DNA from: Gnetum montanum
Taxonomy: Eukaryota > Streptophyta > Gnetopsida > Gnetales > Gnetaceae
DNA: 64,000 nt
NCBI GenBank assembly: GCA_015680685.1
Contig: MNCI01011044.1
Location: 341,354 to 405,353, forward strand
Reading direction: 5' to 3'
Part shown: piece by piece, positions 59,331 to 64,000 of the stretch
Layout: every line of letters begins with the position of its first letter
How positions within the stretch are numbered: position 1 is the first letter of the stretch
Made by a program: the position numbers and the translations under genes
Notes under the pieces: model-generated
The model's input: only the letters and a program-made list of their open reading frames with translations
Database searches by the model: none
What the model was told of the DNA's origin: nothing

Positions 59331-60013
59331 TGGTTCACATGTTGACATCTATTCCTATTAGTAAAAACCTATCGACTGAAGAGAAAGCCATTCACATTGT
59401 CATGCTTCCCGCCATGGCCAAAGAAGCAAGGCCAACCCAGATAACATTTCACAACAAAGCTATCAAAGATGATCCTACATAGGGTCAAGTGACAACAGCT
59501 CCTATGTTCATCACTATTTGGGTTGGCCAATACAAGTTTCGTAGGGTACATGCTAATGATGGATTTTCCACCAACATAATCCCTTTTCCTATCATTGACA
59601 AGTTGGGATTGGTAGATCAAATTAGGCCCACAACAACTTCATGCCTTGAGTCCTTCAATGGAGTGTGTGTGGTGGTCAAGGGGACTATGCACATCAACTT
59701 TGTGGTGGTGGACTAGTTCCCCATGAGCACAGTATTTATCATGGTGGAGAAGATGCGAGGATTTAACCTTATTCTAGGAAGATCATGGTTAGCCCAACTA
59801 ATGGTTGTATCCTCATCTATACATCAGGAAATCCACTTACCCTATGTGCATGAGGAAGTAGTGATTTATGGTGATGAAGTAGCTACATGGTCCATAAACA
59901 ACAGAGATGTGGAGCAAGGTTTTGAGATAGAAATCTCTGAAAATGAAGTACACATTCAAACTGAAATGCCATGTTTGACAAATGAACAAGCCAAAACCAC
60001 TAACTCAAAATGA
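59331..60013 (+). pseudogene. Unit C: Tat-type protease
   Basis: The frames give MLTSIPISKNLSTEEKAIHI, then YKFRRVHANDGFSTNIIPFP, SFNGVCVVVKGTMHINFVVV, D, stop (TAG, 59,714-59,716), FPMSTVFIMVEKM, FNLILGRSWLAQLMVVSSSI and HLPYVHEEVVIYGDEVATWS. HANDG sits where the retropepsin D-(T/S)-G should be, so the catalytic motif is altered, while LILGRSWL is intact. No RT or integrase follows before the antisense gene, so the unit looks non-autonomous. Confidence 0.8.
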
Positions 60014-60039
60014 AGTACCCATTCAAACTGAAATGCCCT

Positions 60040-60265
60040 AGTCATCAGTACCTTACACATGGCCCAAAATGGCCTTAAACTATTTCCACAGCCCACTAAG
60101 GCCTAAAACTAGCAATCAACCCTTTGGAAGTTACATTGCAAAATGGCCTAAAATGGCCTTAAACTATTTCCATAGCCTGAAATGGACTTAAACTATTGCA
60201 TGGACCAAAATGTCCTTAAACTATCGCAATGGCCCAAAATGACCTTAAGCTAGAACAAGGGGACC
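60040..60265 (+). repeat. ~29-bp degenerate tandem repeat, AAAATGGCCTTAAAC
   Basis: AAAATGGCCTTAAACTATT-like units start at about 60,066, 60,150, 60,179, 60,207 and 60,236. Just before, GAAGTAC-CATTCAAACTGAA is duplicated (59,944 and 60,012). Related motifs occur after unit B. Confidence 0.75.
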
Positions 60266-60418
60266 CCAAGGTACCCAAGCACATTCATAAAATATTAACC
60301 AAAACAAAATGAAATAATTGTTTCATTTTTTAATTTCCATTATATTTTAAGTCCATACAATAATATTTACAAAAATAATAAGATGCAAAAACAAAATAAA
60401 ATATTTTGCCACCATGCT
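60266..60418. other. Spacer between sense and antisense frames
   Basis: AT-rich, with no frame; probably shared 3' untranslated sequence of the convergent gag-protease and antisense transcripts. Confidence 0.4.
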
Positions 60419-63400
60419 TCAATCTTCACCAACATCTTCATCTCTAACTCCACTACGTCCTACACCTCCATTTGGATCCTACATAAAACAAAAAACAAAT
60501 AATGAATCAAATTATAATAAGGCTCTCATGAAATAGACTACAATACAATAAATAATGTCTAACCTAAAATGGGCTTGTGTCCACCTTAGGGGATATCTTA
60601 TCCATGCCAACCGCTAGACACCTTAGAATCTTCTCCTTAGTCAAGTTGGTCCAATATTCTTCTCCCAGATCAATGTTTGCTGCAGCTTTCCCTTTTTATA
60701 TAGCCATCCATTTGGATGGCCATGGAGAAAATGTGGTGGCAGTGGTCTCCCCAGAAAGTAACATCATTTCCTTATTGGGAGACTCACTTACCACTACCTA
60801 TTGCATAAACTTTTCATAAGCCTTAGCAACACTAATCACATCAAGAAATAACTTGTGGGTATGCAACTCAATGAAGGCATCCTGATATTTCCAATGGTAG
60901 GTAGCATGTTCCACTTTGTACATGTACTTATGGTTCTTTTGTGCTTGGACCCATTCATACACTTTGGCACTCTAGTCCTTTCAATCTTGGTTTTCTTGGG
61001 CCAATAAGTCCATTTGCAAGCATTGCTCAATGATCTCACAAGTGGCCTTGTTCTTATTACATACAACTAACCAATACCTTGTGTAATCAATCATATCCAT
61101 GTGCCAACTACTTTTAGGAGCATCGTGAGCTAATAAAAATCCATTTCGTGACCATAGGTCCTCCAACTTAACTACTTGGCAAGCTTTCTCCTTCTCTAGT
61201 TTCTAGACCTGCTTCCAAAGGTCCTTGTTGATATGCCTACATTCCCACAACGATCGTGCTGAGTAGAGCACACATTTTCTTAATTTCTCATATACATCAT
61301 GAGGTACCTCAGTCACCTCTAGTGGGAGTACAGGCATTGTGTCTACCTCAACCACCTAGCTGGGGTGCCATTTAAGATGAGAAGGTGTTAATCACACATA
61401 AAAAATCATTAGTCATAGGATGATGGAAATGATGAAATAAATTAGAGAGCCCAACATTATAATTTGAACACACTTATTTTAGGCTCAACCTACCTTAGTT
61501 AGTCTATCATGTTGTCAACCACCCCCTCTATAAAGGTAAATTTGTCTAGAGTCTCGGTCCATGGTTGGAGGCAGATCAAAGATGAAGAATTAGGGGCCTT
61601 AATACTAGTGTCCGCTATGAAACAAGACATGTTAGAATAAAAAAGAGGAGGAAAAAAAATTGATAAATAGAATAAACAATGCTACAAATTTCCTACCTAG
61701 CAAACCTTTAGGGGTGAGAGTGGGAGGATCATCCATCAACACACTATCAAGCAAATGATCAAACTCATCAGCGTCAAAATGTAGCCCTTACCCTTCTAGT
61801 TGACTCAATAGCGTAGCAACATCTTCCACTATCATATGCCCCTTAGGTTCTGGGGCACACTCTGTAAAAGGATAATTAGTAGCAGGGGCAACTTTCTCTA
61901 TGGCAAGGGCCTCCTCCTCTATATCCATGGCCTCTTATTCTTCTATAGTAGAGGCCCTTGCTTCAGGGACCAACACTTCTTCTTCTTCTTTTGTTAAACA
62001 CATCTAAAGTAAGCAGGCTAGACTAACTCAAAAGGACTGGTGTAACTGATGAGGTAATTGAACATACTTATCAACTATGGACTGCACTTTACAAACCTTG
62101 ATTTGTAACTTTCTACCTCTTTGTTCATTAATGTGGGAAGGTTCTTCCATTAAATGAGACATTTTTCATTGCAACTTGGTTTTCACCATATCTACAATAA
62201 TATGTGCCATCCTTAGCACATTGATTGTGTTAGTAAGAGGTTTCTCACCAATGCTATCTGGGGCACAGAAAGGACATCCCACCCAATCCCTCATCATTAT
62301 TGAAAGAGATTTCCCAATAGCTTTTAGGGGGTATTGGGATCACGTGGTGTAGAACACTTTACAAAAATCCACAATTTGGATATCTAGGTGTAATCCCACT
62401 ACACCTAGATACCATTCTCATGGACCATCAAGAATTCTGTGAACCATCATAGGCAGGGTATGAAGAAGGTAAAATGTACGTTGAAATAGGCATCAAGCTT
62501 CTCATGAAGCTTGACCATTTCAGCCCACAAGCCTTCGAAGAGATACTTGATCCAATTATAGTGGGTCCCTTCTTCCATGACATCTCTCATGATCCAAGCT
62601 TGCTCTACTCCAATAATTTTCCCTTGGGAGAGTAGCTTGGGGAACGCATGAGCCTGAAAGATAGGGTAAACCTTTTGGGCTACCCCTAGCCTGACCTTAT
62701 GGATATAAATCCACTTTATGACCTTGCTCGTCCACATCCATTCTTCTATATCCCTCTAATGGTTGACATCCTTGCTATTCTTATCTCTTATAGGTAGACC
62801 ATCATAGGGAACACTAAAGAGATCAACAAAAAGGCTGTCATCAATCTCAAACACCACCTACACATTATGAACCTGTGTGTAGAAGTAGTTAGCCTTTTTG
62901 GAAAATGAATCAACTAGGGAAAGCATTTTTACAGTTTCAACACTTGGATTTATTGCTAGGAATAAATCCATAAGCCCAACCTCCTAAATGTTCTCAACAA
63001 GGGTGGCCAGGGCTCCATTTCATAGCCAATGTTGTGTCTCATCGACCTCCCCATATATGAAGAAAAGGTTAGTTTCATCATGTCCAGAGGTGATTACTAT
63101 AACCTCTTGGGATTCTCTTTCTACTGCAATAATCAACAACAAAATTAGAAAAAAGAAAAATCAAAATCAATCACTTGAATACATTAAAAAATGCATAATT
63201 TAACACACTGAGTCTAAATGGCATGGAAAATGGTGGGATTTCCACTGGGACATCTTCTATGGTAAGCGGTCGATAGGATGCCCATTCACCATTCAGCCAT
63301 CCAAGTTCTTGGCATTTCAAATAGAACTTGGTGTACTTTTTTGGATAGGTTCTAAAATCAACCGTAAGATATTCTATGATGTTAACGCATATGTTCTCAG

Positions 63401-63497
63401 CAGAAGGGAACTGTTGCAAAGCTATTTGGGCCAATGCCAATGCTCCCTCATGACCATGAAGGCCATTCATATCAATTACAAGCCTGGTAACATGCAA
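60419..63497 (-). pseudogene. Antisense intron-containing extra gene of unit C
   Basis: Minus-strand exons join in phase over four short introns with GT-AG ends: 63,124-63,208 (85 bp), 61,615-61,696 (82 bp), 61,360-61,493 (134 bp) and 60,479-60,563 (85 bp). Exon 1 (63,497-63,209) contains HEGALALAQIALQQFPSAEN and ELGWLNGEWASYRPLTIEDV. Exon 2 contains ESQEVIVITSGHDETN and, further on, IKWIYIHKVRLGVAQKVYPI and FEGLWAEMVKLHEKLDAYFN. A middle exon is acidic (EDVATLLSQLEG, DEFDHLLDSVLMDD). The next gives VEVDTMPVLPLEVTEV and heptad-rich segments to AVGMDKISPKVDTSP. The last exon ends DPNGGVGRSGVRDEDVGED. No known domain was recognised. About ten stops exist, and 62,400-61,990 is broken. The rough analogy is to antisense extra ORFs of Tat-lineage elements; it might instead be a captured host gene. 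Confidence 0.6.
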
Positions 63498-63600
63498 AGT
63501 GAAACACCACTAATTTTGGCCTAACACTTTGAAATGAGAATGACTCAATCCCTTTCGAAGTTTTGGGAGGAAAAATTTGACTAAGGCATGCAACTCATGC
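63498..63600. other. Short spacer upstream of the antisense gene
   Basis: Nothing specific was seen. The antisense gene's promoter would be expected here or in the repeats to the right. Confidence 0.3.
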
Positions 63601-64000
63601 TCAACTTACTCACGATGTCAAGCTAGCTTGCCCTCAGCATAAGTAACTCCAACATCTTCAAAATCAAGTAAAAAATGGTTCAAATTTGAGGATGTCAGCC
63701 ATCCTCAAGGGCCACTAGTAACCACTCCTAGCTTTAGCATCAAGTAATTCAAATTTGAAGACAAATTGTTCACATTTTCACACTCACACTGTCAATCACG
63801 CTAAGGTCATGCTGCTAGCATGAGTGCAGCGTGAGTAACTTTCAGAGCCCAAAACTGAGTCAAAATGATCAAATTTCCAAGGTTAAAGTCATCCACAAGA
63901 TTCACTGTTGATACCTTCAGACTTCAACCTCCAGAATTCTATATTTCAAGTCCAAAAAATTGCACATTCTTGTAGGTCACACTATGGTCATGCTACACTC
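63601..64000 (+). repeat. Tandem repeat, ~183-bp period, running off the window
   Basis: TCACG/TCACA cores start at 63,610, 63,796 and 63,977 (186 and 181 bases apart). Each is followed by GTCA-GCT and (in the first two) GTAACT blocks, with CAAATTT motifs between. It resembles in design, not in exact sequence, the LTR arrays at 50.8 and 53.8 kb, and may be the start of the unit C 3' LTR. Confidence 0.6.

Overview
The window looks like intergenic DNA from a seed plant with a large, repeat-choked genome. It is AT-rich, and almost every recognisable protein fragment comes from a plant-type transposable element: Tat/Athila-type Ty3/gypsy, Tekay/Del-type chromovirus, SIRE-like Ty1/copia, or a plant hAT with a DUF659 core. 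Most copies are old, with many in-frame stops, frameshifts and nested or inverted insertions. That slow-decay pattern fits a conifer or other gymnosperm, but this is inference; the sequence does not name the species. No rRNA, tRNA, CRISPR or bacterial feature was found.

Layout. 1-300: 3' end of a gypsy element, repeated at 16.48-16.79 kb. 1.02-1.75 kb (-): the only convincing host-gene piece, the N-terminal exon of a class II (COMT-type) O-methyltransferase ending at a possible splice donor. 1.7-4.15 kb: a family of locally duplicated blocks and an inverted hAT 3' end. 5.13-5.62 kb: a 249-bp tandem duplication. 6.2-9.35 kb (+): a fairly readable hAT transposase with three GT-AG introns. 10-14.5 kb (-): decayed LTR-like DNA around a long coiled-coil reading frame. 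15.9-18.7 kb (+): integrase C-terminus, polypurine-like tract and probable LTR. 19.1-20.56 and 27.65-29.09 kb: a ~1.45-kb inverted repeat. Between its arms is a minus-strand Athila-like element with a well-defined LTR (26,639-27,647), a tRNA-Asp-type primer binding site, gag and protease. 31.0-32.3 kb (-): copia gag. 33.4-36.97 kb (-): a second Athila-like element with RT, protease and gag. 36.97-37.79 kb: a compositionally distinct, unidentified island. 38.4-39.56 kb (-): chromovirus integrase. 41-64 kb: three related Tat-type gag-protease units, called A (+), B (-) and C (+), with LTRs rich in palindromic tandem repeats. C is followed by an antisense, intron-containing reading frame at 60.4-63.5 kb.

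There is no working gene set here. The most interesting signals are in units A-C. They appear to lack RT and integrase. All three carry a stop codon at the same aligned protease position. C, and probably B, carries a spliced antisense gene downstream of protease. The LTRs contain ~200-bp tandem arrays whose units centre on perfect or near-perfect palindromes. Antisense extra ORFs and tandem-repeat-rich untranslated regions are known for Tat/Ogre-lineage elements, so these may be a new family rather than a new kind of system.
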